Positions 48,469 to 57,657 are shown, numbered from the stretch's first letter. The stretch: 64,000 bases of DNA from Idiomarina sp. A28L (GCF_000218785.1 NZ_AFPO01000025.1:124001-188000), one strand, 5' to 3'. Notes: generated from the letters alone by a model not told the origin. Program-made: numbers and translations.

Positions 48469-48800
48469 TAGAACGGCAGCTTCATACCTGGCGGTAAGCC
48501 CATGCCACCAGCAATAGAGCCCATTTTTTCTTTTGAGGCCTCTTCTACACGGCGCACTGCATCGTTGGTAGCTGCCGCAATTAAATCTTCTAACATTTCA
48601 CGGTCATCTTCATCGCCGAACAAGCTTGGGTCGATAGCTACACGCTTCACATTGTGGTTACCATACATCGTAACTTTAACCATACCTGCGCCGGCTTCAC
48701 CGGTTACTTCCATACTCGCGATTTCATCTTGCGCCTTCTGCATTTTTTCCTGCATCTGCTGCGCTTGTTTCATCATGTTACCCATGCCGCCTTTAAACAT
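48468..48800 (-). CDS. ybaB: Nucleoid-associated protein YbaB/EbfC
   Basis: This 110-residue dimeric DNA-binding protein aligns over its whole length with E. coli YbaB ([26 protein letters not shown] split by a short linker, [30 protein letters not shown]). Its role in vivo is modest nucleoid organisation or repair. The dnaX-ybaB-recR order is strongly conserved, and its stop overlaps the recR start. Confidence 0.96.
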   Translation of the reverse strand: MFKGGMGNMMKQAQQMQEKMQKAQDEIASMEVTGEAGAGMVKVTMYGNHNVKRVAIDPSLFGDEDDREMLEDLIAAATNDAVRRVEEASKEKMGSIAGGMGLPPGMKLPF

Positions 48801-48918
48801 CTCAATATCTCTCTTTTTATCAAAAAATTAAGCGCGTTGGTGATTGCGCCCTTTAATTCCTGTTCTTAAACCTTAATCTTTGGGCTCACACCGGTATTTT
48901 CAACCCTAAATCGGCTAA

Positions 48919-51249
48919 TTAGTGCAGCACATCAACCTTTTTTAGCTCCGCCGAAAAGTTACTTTGTAACTGCTGAATACCCGGATGCGCGGCCACACGA
49001 TCTTGTGCGTCTTTTAATAACTTGGCATCAATTTCCTGCTGAATTCGAAATGGAGTACGTTCCGGAGCACCGGTTTTGATCTGTAGGCGCTCAACATTCA
49101 TGATCTTACCTAACTCATGCTTGATACTTGCATCCATATGCCCAGAAAGCAGCCCTTGTTGCGCTTCATCAACCTCCAACACTAAGCGATCTTCAGTTTG
49201 GTGCAACATGGAATGCAACAACACCTGCCGCGTACGGCCAACAATGTTCAGTTGTTCTATGGTTGCAGCCCATTCATCAACTTGCGCTGCCGCCACAATT
49301 TTCTTTGCTACCACTGGGGTTTCGCTTAGTTCGTTTGCTGGCGAATCCTGAATACTCGGCGCTACTGCCTCTTCCAATTTGGTTTCAATGGCTGGCTTAT
49401 TAGCAATGTTCGAATCTATTCCCACCAGCGAATTTACTGCATCAACACTAGTTGTGCTAGTGCTAGGCGTGCTCTTGCTCGACTCAGTTCGCTTAGCTGC
49501 CAAACGCTGGCGGGTTGCGAGCAATGAGCTTAAATCTGATGTAGTAGGTTGCTGTTCCGTTCTTTTGCCACCATCAGGTTCGCCGCCAACCTCTTGTTGC
49601 TTTACTCTTTCTTGTATTACATTGGCAGAGCTTTCCTGCGTAGCAGGTTCAGAATTATTTCGTGCTGAATCATTCGCCTCTGCGCCTCGAGGTATTAGCC
49701 CTGCAGCTTGCGCTTCAATACCCTGTTGTTCCGCATACAAGCTTTCGTATTCTTCTTCGTCTTCTTCGATGAAACCCGGAATCTCGTGAGCTGCAAATTC
49801 CGACATATTCGTCGCAATCGATTCTTCTAATTCTGGGGCTTCTTCGATAATTACAGCCGACTTTGTTTGCGAAGTTTCAGCTAAAGGCTGTTCGCTAGCT
49901 GTTGAGGGCTCTTTGTTTTGAGCTGAGGGCTCTTTGCCAGCCGCTGAGGGCTCTTTGTTTTGAGCTGAGGGCTCTTTGTTTTGAGCTGAGGGCTCTTTGC
50001 CAGCCGCTGAGGGCTCTTTGTTTTGAGCTGAGGGCTCTTTGCCAGCCGCTGAGGGCTCTTTGCCAACAGCGGCAGGTTTTGCAGGCTGCGTTTTTGTGGC
50101 CAGCTCAGAAGCTGGTTTATTTTCGCTAGTTTGTGGCTTTCCCGCAGTAACGGGCGCTCCCACCGCCGGGCGAAACGCTAACAAACGCAGTAACGTCATT
50201 TCCACACCGCTAAAAGCATCGGGCGCGTAGGCTAATTCTCGCCGGCCTTCCAGAACCAAGCGGTAATATACTTGTACAGCCGCAGGATCAATTTTCTTCG
50301 CTAAAGCCAGCATCTGCTGTTCTTGTTCGTGTAATTCCGGGTCTAACATACTTGGCGCTACTTGCACTAAAGCAAGTTGGTGCAACAAGCCTTGTAACTC
50401 AGATAAAACACCTGCGATATCCGGCACTTTATCAACAAGGCCACGCAAACCATTGAGAACCAGATTCACATCACCATCAGCGATATCGTTCAACAGTTCA
50501 ATTAAATTATGGCTATCAATACGCCCTAACATACGGGCAACTTCTTGCTCATTTACCTGTTGATCGCCTTGAGCAATAGCTTGATCGGTGAGGCTTAGCG
50601 CATCGCGCATACTTCCGCTCGCCGAGCGTGCCAACAACGCTAAAGCAGAAGGTTCGAACGGAATATTTTCCGCTGCCAAAATATGTTGTAGTTGACCAGC
50701 AATTTCATCGCGTGTTAGCGCCCGCAAACTAAATTGTAAGCAGCGTGATAAAACGGTAACGGGTAACTTATCTGGGTCGGTGGTAGCGAGCACAAATACC
50801 ACATGGGGTGGTGGCTCTTCCAAAGTTTTTAAGAGCGCGTTAAAACTATGCCGTGAAAGCATGTGCACTTCATCTATTAGATACACTTTATAGCGGCCCG
50901 ACGTTGGCCGGTACTGTACGTTCTCTAAGATTTCGCGGGTATCTTCAACTTTAGTGCGCGAAGCGGCATCAATTTCCATTAAATCAACGAAACGGCCGGC
51001 TTCAATATCAATGCATGCGGAACATTCACCACAAGGTGTTGGTGTAATACCGGTAACGCAATTTAAACTGCGAGAAAGAATGCGCGCAATGGTTGTTTTA
51101 CCAACCCCACGAGTACCGGTAAGTAGATAAGCATGATGCAAACGCTGGTGGGTTAGCGCGTTAGTGAGTGCTTGCAACACATGTTGTTGCCCAACCACTT
51201 CACTAAAGTTACGCGGCCGCCATTTCCGTGCCAGCACTTGGTAACTCAT
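48919..51249 (-). CDS. dnaX: DNA polymerase III subunits gamma/tau
   Basis: DnaX is the clamp-loader ATPase and, as tau, links the polymerases and helicase at the fork. The 776-residue protein begins MSYQVLARKWRPRNFSEVVGQ. It has Walker A GTRGVGKTTIAR, a zinc module (CVTGITPTPCGECSAC), DEVHMLSRHSFNALLKTLEEPP and arginine-finger SRCLQF. Residues about 375-640 are low-complexity linker, including eight copies of a seven-residue KEPSA repeat. A tau-like C-terminal domain follows (DEWAATIEQLNIVGRTRQVL). No frameshift signal was seen at the usual gamma boundary. Confidence 0.96.
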   Translation of the reverse strand: MSYQVLARKWRPRNFSEVVGQQHVLQALTNALTHQRLHHAYLLTGTRGVGKTTIARILSRSLNCVTGITPTPCGECSACIDIEAGRFVDLMEIDAASRTKVEDTREILENVQYRPTSGRYKVYLIDEVHMLSRHSFNALLKTLEEPPPHVVFVLATTDPDKLPVTVLSRCLQFSLRALTRDEIAGQLQHILAAENIPFEPSALALLARSASGSMRDALSLTDQAIAQGDQQVNEQEVARMLGRIDSHNLIELLNDIADGDVNLVLNGLRGLVDKVPDIAGVLSELQGLLHQLALVQVAPSMLDPELHEQEQQMLALAKKIDPAAVQVYYRLVLEGRRELAYAPDAFSGVEMTLLRLLAFRPAVGAPVTAGKPQTSENKPASELATKTQPAKPAAVGKEPSAAGKEPSAQNKEPSAAGKEPSAQNKEPSAQNKEPSAAGKEPSAQNKEPSTASEQPLAETSQTKSAVIIEEAPELEESIATNMSEFAAHEIPGFIEEDEEEYESLYAEQQGIEAQAAGLIPRGAEANDSARNNSEPATQESSANVIQERVKQQEVGGEPDGGKRTEQQPTTSDLSSLLATRQRLAAKRTESSKSTPSTSTTSVDAVNSLVGIDSNIANKPAIETKLEEAVAPSIQDSPANELSETPVVAKKIVAAAQVDEWAATIEQLNIVGRTRQVLLHSMLHQTEDRLVLEVDEAQQGLLSGHMDASIKHELGKIMNVERLQIKTGAPERTPFRIQQEIDAKLLKDAQDRVAAHPGIQQLQSNFSAELKKVDVLH
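49904..50071 (-). repeat. Eight tandem 21-bp repeats within dnaX
   Basis: GAGGGCTCTTT (plus strand) recurs every 21 bases at 49904, 49925, 49946, 49967, 49988, 50009, 50030 and 50051. On the coding strand each unit gives KEPSA plus AG, QN or a variant. Two unit types (ending CCAGCC or TTTTGA on the plus strand) alternate irregularly. It lies at residues of about 393-448. Confidence 0.93.
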
Positions 51250-51316
51250 GCAACCTCCAATATAAATTTCAGCCGTTCAAATTTAGGTTAAATAAAGCGA
51301 GGTTCAAGCTTCGCAG

Positions 51317-51874
51317 TTATTCATCAAAAGCGCAAATGGCGTAACTGTTTATGCCAATTTTATCCATCTCTTTACGGCCACCCAAATACAGTAACTCGCA
51401 AACAAATGCTGCTTCCATGATTGTTGCTGGTGAATTACGAACTAATTCAACTGCTGCTTTCATTGTTCCGCCGGTGGCTAACATATCATCCATAATAATA
51501 ATTTTATCACGGGCCTTTAACGAATCTTTGTGCAGCTCTAAAATATCGTCGCCATATTCAAGAGTGTAGCTTGTAGAGAACACTTCCCGAGGCAACTTGC
51601 CCGCCTTACGGATAAGCGTTAGGCCAATACCGAGGCGATCGGCTAAAGCAGCAGAAAAAATAAAACCACGAGCTTCGATCGCCACGATCTGGGTTAACCC
51701 CATGTTATCGTAACGCTCGGCAAATAAATCAATACTATTTCGCAACGCCCGTGGGTCTTGCAGTGCAGGTGTTATATCGCGAAAGGTAATTCCCGGCTTT
51801 GGAAAATTAGCAACCGGTGTAATTCTGCGAGCAATGTAATTGCCACGCATATCTGCTGCTACATTATGAGTCAT
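51317..51874 (-). CDS. apt: Adenine phosphoribosyltransferase
   Basis: Apt salvages adenine to AMP using PRPP. The 185-residue protein has the PRPP-binding IIIMDDMLATGGTMKAAVEL, the IVAIEARGFIFSAALA segment and the flexible-loop region KLPREVFSTSYTLEYG. It sits upstream of dnaX on the same strand, as in E. coli, and 14 bases downstream of the response-regulator gene. Confidence 0.96.
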   Translation of the reverse strand: MTHNVAADMRGNYIARRITPVANFPKPGITFRDITPALQDPRALRNSIDLFAERYDNMGLTQIVAIEARGFIFSAALADRLGIGLTLIRKAGKLPREVFSTSYTLEYGDDILELHKDSLKARDKIIIMDDMLATGGTMKAAVELVRNSPATIMEAAFVCELLYLGGRKEMDKIGINSYAICAFDE

Positions 51875-51888
51875 TAGTTATCCACTAC

Positions 51889-52269
51889 TTAGGCCACCAC
51901 ACAGGTGCGTGTAGATTGGCGTAATTGAAAAAGTAGTAAATCCGCGTTCAGCGGTTTACCCAAAACCAAATCAGCACCAAAGCGCTTTGCTTTCGCTAAA
52001 ACTTGCTCGGGGTCTGAAGTTGTCATTAAGAACAACGGTGTATGCTCGTATTGTTCTTCACTTCTGAGATTTTTAATCAGTAAAATGCCATCCATTAACG
52101 GCATTTTGTGATCCATTAAAACCAAATCAAAGGGCTTAAGTTTTGCTTGGTTTAAACCGTCTAATCCATCAACAGCCACTGTTACATGATACGGTGATTT
52201 CTCAAGTATCTGTAAAATATTTTCACGCGTCCGCGCATTATCTTCAACCAATAGCAACGATAAAGCCAT
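51889..52269 (-). CDS. Stand-alone response-regulator receiver protein
   Basis: This 126-residue CheY-like receiver domain has no output domain. The acidic pocket is E9/D10, the phospho-acceptor is Asp53 (LVLMDHKMPLMDG), with Thr83/Thr84 and Lys105 (LGKPLN) completing the site, so it should be phosphorylatable. No histidine kinase is adjacent; the nearest is the YfiR-coiled-coil kinase at 32419-34410. It lies 14 bases upstream of apt and may be cotranscribed with it. The partner and output are unknown. Confidence 0.9.
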   Translation of the reverse strand: MALSLLLVEDNARTRENILQILEKSPYHVTVAVDGLDGLNQAKLKPFDLVLMDHKMPLMDGILLIKNLRSEEQYEHTPLFLMTTSDPEQVLAKAKRFGADLVLGKPLNADLLLFQLRQSTRTCVVA

Positions 52270-52326
52270 GATAAATTCCCTATTTAGCGCAGCAGGCTTC
52301 CCTACATTCGCTCAAATCCAGAGCTA

Positions 52327-52452
52327 TTAAGCTGCGAACAACGTAATCAATTTTAAAATCGGAGTAAGCAAAGCAATACCTACAAACACAACAAGCGCGA
52401 GCACTAAATGCCATGCATTGCTCGAATCTTTAAAAGAGTCATGGTTTGACAT
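52327..52452 (-). CDS. Small single-helix membrane protein (41 residues)
   Basis: This short gene begins MSNHDSFKDSSNAWHL and then has one hydrophobic helix (about residues 16-40) ending LITLFAA. A good ribosome site (GAGGAAT, eight bases before the ATG) and a proper membrane segment support it; a longer in-frame start at 52545 lacks these. I do not recognise the family. It lies 57 bases upstream of the receiver-protein gene on the same strand. Confidence 0.6.
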   Translation of the reverse strand: MSNHDSFKDSSNAWHLVLALVVFVGIALLTPILKLITLFAA

Positions 52453-52546
52453 CAAATATTCCTCAGTACATCTACAACGGGCTGCGATCATATCTGATCT
52501 AGAGCGTTTTAGAAAGGCTCGAAGGTAAAGCTCCCGATAAGACAAA

Positions 52547-52580
52547 TAAAAAAACCCTGCTCAACGGCAGGGTTTTTATA
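52547..52580 (-). terminator. Terminator of the TonB2-type operon
   Basis: On the minus strand AAAAACCCTGCC pairs with GCAGGGTTTTT around GTTGA, with a T run after. It lies 44 bases beyond the TPR gene stop. The pattern also works on the plus strand. Confidence 0.88.
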
Positions 52581-52623
52581 TAACCATAATGCTTCAATAC
52601 ATTTGTATTTTACGCAATTGGCC

Positions 52624-53934
52624 TTAAATATCTACGCCACGGCGTGATGCCGTATCTTTAATGAACTGAGACCAACCTTCAGCATTGCGTCGAGTGCTAC
52701 TAAAACGGGTTGCACGTTGTGCCGCGTCATAAGCTTGGCGGTATTGATTACTGTAAAAGTAAGCTTCCGCTAAAGACATATATAGACGGCCTGTGTCTTG
52801 CCCACTTGGCGACAACTCAATCGCTGCTCTGAAAGGTGCTGCTGCACGACGATACTCTTGCGCAAGCAATAACGCTTCGCCTTGACGGCGATTATAATCG
52901 ATACGATCATTGTTATCTTCTGCTTGAGCTACCGCTTTCCCGTAAGATTCAGCCGATTTAGCAAACTCGCGCGCAGTGTTATAAGCACGCGCTGCAGTTG
53001 CATAGTTCCGAGCTGTACCTTCGATATCGTTAGCCTCAAGATGACGCGACATTATCTCAGCGGCATAAAATGGCACCGAGTTGTTCGCGTATAATTGAAC
53101 TAGCGCACGATAATCGTTAGAAGTACGGAAGTAACCAGCATCATAGGCGATACGCATTGTTGCCAATGCTTCCTCATACTGCTCACTCAAGTTATACATC
53201 ATGCCAAGTTGTACCCACCAAGCACGTTCGCTTGGCAGTGCAACAACGCCACGTTCTAAAACCGAGATAGTTTCAAGCGTTTTACCTGCTTCGTAGTTCG
53301 CAGCGATCATTAGAACGTATGGATTACGATGAGGCTCATCCATGTTTTCCAATGCTTTCTCTGCTAATGGAATTACCCGATCATACTGTTTCAATTCCAT
53401 ATGAGCCGAAGCCATACGAATCAATACATCAGGATTCCATTCACCGGTAAATTGCAAATAACGGCGAAGAACATCTATTGCTTCCGCAAAGTTTTCTTCG
53501 ATTAAGTTCAAGTTACCTAGTAATTGTAACGAAGCGGCATGGTCAGCATGGCTTAAAAGATCAGGAGCAACAGAAGCTTCAAGTTGCGCGATCGCGCGGC
53601 GGTTAGCCGTTGGATCATCTTCTAAACTAGCCAGCATCGAGCCCATAAACCGAGCAACATAAGCGCGATCATAATCTGTGCGCGAAGGAGCTTCTTCAAG
53701 CTCCGCAATCGCGCCACGAATATCTTCGGCTTCGTATAGCTCATAAGCGGCCATAACACGGCGAGCTACTCGCTCTGCTAATGCTTGCGAGCGTCGGTTA
53801 TCCTTCGCTCGCTGCAGTTCATCTGCTGTTGGAATAGTAAACCCAACATCAGTGTTCTGCTGCGCATTGGCAGAGGCAAGAGTAAAACCCATGGCGACAA
53901 CCACAGCACACACTATTGTTGTGATAGTTTTCAT
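52624..53934 (-). CDS. Periplasmic TPR protein of the TonB2-type operon
   Basis: This 436-residue protein has a signal peptide (MKTITTIVCAVVVAMGFTLA to about residue 24) and tetratricopeptide-like helices through most of its length (for example MASAHMELKQYDRVIPLAEKAL, SYGKAVAQAEDN, MSLAEAYFYSNQYRQAYDAA). Related TPR proteins end TonB2 operons in Vibrio, Shewanella and Alteromonas, where one homologue (TtpB-like) is needed or helpful for uptake; the contact partner is not known. GGAGTTAATTC precedes the ATG. It is the last gene, three bases after tonB. Confidence 0.85.
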   Translation of the reverse strand: MKTITTIVCAVVVAMGFTLASANAQQNTDVGFTIPTADELQRAKDNRRSQALAERVARRVMAAYELYEAEDIRGAIAELEEAPSRTDYDRAYVARFMGSMLASLEDDPTANRRAIAQLEASVAPDLLSHADHAASLQLLGNLNLIEENFAEAIDVLRRYLQFTGEWNPDVLIRMASAHMELKQYDRVIPLAEKALENMDEPHRNPYVLMIAANYEAGKTLETISVLERGVVALPSERAWWVQLGMMYNLSEQYEEALATMRIAYDAGYFRTSNDYRALVQLYANNSVPFYAAEIMSRHLEANDIEGTARNYATAARAYNTAREFAKSAESYGKAVAQAEDNNDRIDYNRRQGEALLLAQEYRRAAAPFRAAIELSPSGQDTGRLYMSLAEAYFYSNQYRQAYDAAQRATRFSSTRRNAEGWSQFIKDTASRRGVDI

Positions 53935-53937
53935 GAA

Positions 53938-54561
53938 TTAACTCCCGTCCATATTAAAGTCTAATTGAACTGTAAGACCTTCTTGACGCTGAGGTCTGCC
54001 ATCGACGACTTTTGGCGCATATCGCCACCGTGCTAACGCACGACGTGCTTCTTGGTCAAATACTCGACGTGGATTCGCATCAATGACTTCGATATCAGTA
54101 ACACCACCGGTCTCATCGATTGTAAAACGCAGTTGCACCCAGCCTTCAATACCGTCTCGCGCCGCTGAAGGCGGATAGCGAGGCTCAACACGAACGATTG
54201 GTTGAGCATCTCCATCACGGCCCAAGCCCGCACTAGGATCACCTAGGCCCGCGCCTGCACCACCGAGGTCAACACCGCCGATATCCATATTAAAGGATAT
54301 TGCATCATCAGAGGCATCCGGTTCACTTTGCGGTGTATCCGGTGGTGTCTCTGGTGGCTCCGGAGGCGGAGGCGGCGTACGACGACGCGCTTCTGCTTCC
54401 GGTTCCGGTGGTGCTGAAACGATATCAATGGTAGTCGGAGGCTCAGGCGGTTCTGCCCGACGATCGCCACCACTGATTAGGTATGCCATGAAGACAAACA
54501 GTAAAAAGGTGACCGCCGCGCCTAGTAATATTGATACTAAGATGCGCACCATATCAGTCAT
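53938..54561 (-). CDS. tonB: Energy transducer TonB (TonB2 type)
   Basis: This 207-residue TonB protein has one N-terminal membrane helix (about residues 5-28), a Pro/Glu-rich periplasmic spacer (PPEPEAEARRRTPPPPPEPP region), then a Gly-rich stretch. The TonB C-terminal domain starts at VEPRYPPSAARDGIEGWVQL and includes the conserved YP and the ARRALARWRYAPK helix. It transmits the proton-motive force from ExbB/ExbD to outer-membrane receptors. It overlaps exbD by eight bases. Confidence 0.93.
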   Translation of the reverse strand: MTDMVRILVSILLGAAVTFLLFVFMAYLISGGDRRAEPPEPPTTIDIVSAPPEPEAEARRRTPPPPPEPPETPPDTPQSEPDASDDAISFNMDIGGVDLGGAGAGLGDPSAGLGRDGDAQPIVRVEPRYPPSAARDGIEGWVQLRFTIDETGGVTDIEVIDANPRRVFDQEARRALARWRYAPKVVDGRPQRQEGLTVQLDFNMDGS

Positions 54562-54955
54562 TCTCCGCTGCTATTGAAATCTGGGCAATACCGGCTTCTT
54601 TAACTTGGTCCATAACCTTCACGACTATACCGTGACGGGCACCTTCGTCAGCCTGAATAACCACCATATCGGTAGGTTGTTCAGCTAGAAGACGTTCCAA
54701 GTTAGCGGCTACCCGCTCCACATCTACTTGACGACGGTCCATCCATACCTCACCGTTTTCACGGATCGCTATAAAGATGTTGGCCGACGGCTTTTGTGTC
54801 GCTTGCGAGGCTTCAGGACGATTTACATCGATACCTGCTTCTTTCACAAACGATGTTGTAACGATAAAGAAGATCAACATGATGAACACGATGTCGAGCA
54901 TCGGGGTCATGTCTAGTGTTGCTTCTTCTTCTTCGCGTAAACGTTTACGTGCCAT
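54554..54955 (-). CDS. exbD: Biopolymer transport protein ExbD
   Basis: This 133-residue protein has one membrane helix with the essential aspartate in LDMTPMLDIVFIMLIFFIV. A periplasmic domain follows (VNRPEASQATQKPSANIFI, then VWMDRRQVDVERVAANL). ExbD forms the rotor-like core of the ExbB5D2 motor that powers TonB. It lies between exbB (12-base gap) and tonB. Confidence 0.95.
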   Translation of the reverse strand: MARKRLREEEEATLDMTPMLDIVFIMLIFFIVTTSFVKEAGIDVNRPEASQATQKPSANIFIAIRENGEVWMDRRQVDVERVAANLERLLAEQPTDMVVIQADEGARHGIVVKVMDQVKEAGIAQISIAAEND

Positions 54956-54967
54956 AATTCTTCTCTC

Positions 54968-55495
54968 TTAATGATGAGGCAAACTATCTATCAGATGTTC
55001 TTTTGCTGCTTTAACTCGCGCATCTAAGCGCTGAACAAAGAACATACCAGATAGAGCTGCAACCATTCCCGCCATTGTCGGAATCGTAGCCATTGAGATA
55101 CCGCCTGCCATCAGACGAGGGTTACCGGTTCCTTGCACTGCCATAATTTCAAAAACAGTGATCATCCCCGTAACCGTACCAAGTAATCCAATTAATGGAC
55201 AAATGGCAATCATCGTCTTCAGCACCAGCATCCGCGCTGACAGTTTTTCGGACGCTTGCGAAATCCATGCATCACGGATTCTATGTGCGTACCAGGAGGT
55301 GGTGTCTTTACGATCGTTCCACTCGTTGATGATTTGTTCCCGTTCCTTCGGGAACACACCAAGGAGATACCACCAGCGCTCAACCATAACAATCCACATG
55401 ATTAGTAGCGCGGCGAACACCATATATAAAACGTCACCACCTGTGCCAATAAAATCCCTGACAGTTTCCCAAAGTCCCATCAGGTACAATTGCAT
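54968..55495 (-). CDS. exbB: ExbB/TolQ-type proton channel protein
   Basis: This 175-residue MotA/TolQ/ExbB protein has three membrane segments. The conserved PLIGLLGTVTGMITVFEIMA and GISMATIPTMAGMVAALSGM helices carry the pore threonines. It is the short form without a periplasmic domain, partnered with the longer TtpC-like protein encoded upstream. The ATG lies three bases after that gene's stop. Confidence 0.94.
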   Translation of the reverse strand: MQLYLMGLWETVRDFIGTGGDVLYMVFAALLIMWIVMVERWWYLLGVFPKEREQIINEWNDRKDTTSWYAHRIRDAWISQASEKLSARMLVLKTMIAICPLIGLLGTVTGMITVFEIMAVQGTGNPRLMAGGISMATIPTMAGMVAALSGMFFVQRLDARVKAAKEHLIDSLPHH

Positions 55496-55498
55496 GGC

Positions 55499-56872
55499 TT
55501 ACGCTCCCTTCTTCTCTGCGTGAGAAGCGACGATACCAGCTGCTTGCTCATCAAGAGTGTGCAGAATTGATTTGCTTTTCGAAGCAACGATTGAGTGAAT
55601 AACAATCAGAGGCAACGCAGCAATCAAGCCCATCGCAGTAGTTACCAAGGCCATTGAAATATCGCCAGCCATGATACGTGGATCACCAGTACCGAATAGA
55701 GTGATAGATTGGAACGTACCAATCATACCAACAACCGTACCTAGTAGACCCATCAACGGTGCGATAGCTGCAAGGATTTTGATAATGCTAACGCCAGACT
55801 CAACACTTGGTGTTTCACGAAGAATCGCTTCATCAAGTTTAAGTTCAAGGTTTTCTACATCAGTTTGTGGATTTTCATGATACACGTTCAAGATACGGCC
55901 CAATGGGTTCTTATCTGAAGGATTATCAAGATTCTTCAACTGACGACGGATTGAACCACCAACTGCAGTTAAGGTAACTAATTTATAGATTGCAATAATG
56001 AAACCTAAGATTAGTACTACAGTGATTGCATAACCAACGGTTTGACCTTGGTGATAGCGCTCAATCAAAGTTGCTTTCTGGGTAAGCAAGCTCAGAATCT
56101 GACCACGTGAAGGATCGATAAACACACCAGCATGACCTGAAGTAGTGTCTTCGAAATTACCTGCAGCACGTAAAATGTGACCAGACGGCTGACGCGCAAT
56201 AGGCTGAATTTGTTTAGTTGAATCGTTATACAGTAAGTATTCACCTTCAGAAATCAGGTTAAACGAACCGATACGAATAACATCACGAACTTCAGAACCA
56301 CCGTCAAGTAGGGTTACTTCGCCTTGATAGCGCGCAACTTTACCTGATTCAGTCATTTCAGTAAGCAATGCTAACCATAACTCTTCCAATTCAGCAATAT
56401 TTGGCAATTCACGAGCTTCTGCCAAGCTTGCAAGAATCAATTCACGATCTGGATATTGCGCACTTACTACTGAAGTAGAAATACGGCCAATCGTGTCTGA
56501 AGCAGCACCACGAATTACACCAAAGATCTCACCCAAAGTACCAACCATGTTATCAAGTTCGGTTTCTTTGTTTGCGATATTGATTTCGTTTTGTGCGTAT
56601 TCTTCTTGTAAACGGGTACTACGTGCTTGTTCATCACGTAATTCCTGTTGTGCTGAACGCAACAAAGCTTGCTTATCAGCACGGTCGTCCATGAAGCGAC
56701 GCTCACGTGCTTGGTCAATGCGCTGTGCTGCTGCACGTTGCTGTTGAACCTGTTGCAGTAGTTCGTCAAGAGTTCGAGCTTCGGTTTCCTGCGCGTTTAC
56801 AGAAAACGCAGCTGATGCCGCTAGCGAGATACCTGCCACGGCTACCATTAAGTTTTTCACTACCTGTTTCAT
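55499..56872 (-). CDS. TtpC-like ExbB-family protein with periplasmic coiled-coil domain
   Basis: This 457-residue protein has a signal peptide (to about residue 27, ending VNAQ) and a Gln/Glu/Arg-rich coiled coil (about residues 30-115). A periplasmic domain follows, and then a C-terminal ExbB/TolQ membrane module (about 275-457) with PLMGLLGTVVGMIGTF and DISMALVTTAMGLIAALPL. This matches TtpC, the extra ExbB-like subunit required by TonB2 systems in Vibrio. It overlaps the DUF3450 gene by four bases. Confidence 0.93.
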   Translation of the reverse strand: MKQVVKNLMVAVAGISLAASAAFSVNAQETEARTLDELLQQVQQQRAAAQRIDQARERRFMDDRADKQALLRSAQQELRDEQARSTRLQEEYAQNEINIANKETELDNMVGTLGEIFGVIRGAASDTIGRISTSVVSAQYPDRELILASLAEARELPNIAELEELWLALLTEMTESGKVARYQGEVTLLDGGSEVRDVIRIGSFNLISEGEYLLYNDSTKQIQPIARQPSGHILRAAGNFEDTTSGHAGVFIDPSRGQILSLLTQKATLIERYHQGQTVGYAITVVLILGFIIAIYKLVTLTAVGGSIRRQLKNLDNPSDKNPLGRILNVYHENPQTDVENLELKLDEAILRETPSVESGVSIIKILAAIAPLMGLLGTVVGMIGTFQSITLFGTGDPRIMAGDISMALVTTAMGLIAALPLIVIHSIVASKSKSILHTLDEQAAGIVASHAEKKGA

Positions 56873-57657
56873 TCTGCATTCTCCGCGGCAAATACTGGCA
56901 GACGCACAACATCAAATGCTGTCTGACGGCGAGACATACGAATGGCTTGCGTCAACGGATTCAAGAAAGAATCGTCTACACGTGACCATTCACGGTTGTC
57001 GTTATCCCACACCCATGCATTACGCATATCCAAAGATTGTGCTAAGAATGCGATACGGCCTACGTGTAAATAATCAACTGCAATATCTTGGCCTTCAAAA
57101 TTCAAAGTACCTTCATATGCAATCAAACCTACACCGTAATCCATTTCGATTTGGTATGCTTCGATGATCTGGCGGAATTTTTCAGAGTCAGTAACTTCTG
57201 AACGCACCATTACTTCGCGAAGGCGCTCAACTCGACGTTCCCGCTGTTCACGGTGAATTGGAATATCCAGCTGAACGAACTCATCAAGTGAATCGATCAT
57301 CTTGTACATAAGTGGAACAACGCCCTGACGCGTTTCTTCGATGCCGTCGATTTGACGTTGCAAAGAATCAAGGGTCGCGTTCTGGTCGTCTACAAGACGC
57401 TGAACGTGGTCGTTATAAAGTCTTAGGGCTTCGAATTCAGCTACTACCGCACGGTAGTCTGCTAAAAGGTCACTGCTCTGCTCGAACAATGAATCGATGC
57501 GCTCTTGAGAGGCGGCATTCGCACGATTAGTTTGCGTTTGCTCGGCCTGTAGCCGCGACAGAGATGTATCATTAGCAGATGCTAACCCTACTCCCGTCAG
57601 CGCCATCACACCTGCCATAGCGGCAGCGATTTTGCTTCGTTTGATTACTGTGGTCAT
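56869..57657 (-). CDS. DUF3450 family exported coiled-coil protein
   Basis: This protein of about 262 residues has a signal peptide (to about residue 28, ending LASA). A long helical, probably coiled-coil region follows (about 30-110, rich in Gln/Arg/Glu), then the conserved C-terminal domain with RAWV-type WVWDNDNREWSRV and LNPLTQAIRMSRRQTAFDVV. DUF3450 proteins are typically the first gene of TonB2-ttpC operons; no activity is established. The ATG at 57657 is preferred over a TTG three codons earlier. Confidence 0.88.
   Translation of the reverse strand: MTTVIKRSKIAAAMAGVMALTGVGLASANDTSLSRLQAEQTQTNRANAASQERIDSLFEQSSDLLADYRAVVAEFEALRLYNDHVQRLVDDQNATLDSLQRQIDGIEETRQGVVPLMYKMIDSLDEFVQLDIPIHREQRERRVERLREVMVRSEVTDSEKFRQIIEAYQIEMDYGVGLIAYEGTLNFEGQDIAVDYLHVGRIAFLAQSLDMRNAWVWDNDNREWSRVDDSFLNPLTQAIRMSRRQTAFDVVRLPVFAAENAE

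Noticed and set aside
48943-48960. A6G slippery sequence in dnaX as a tau/gamma frameshift site
   Set aside because: The CTAAAAAAG is only about eight codons before the stop, so a -1 shift would merely shorten the protein by a few residues; it cannot make a gamma form.
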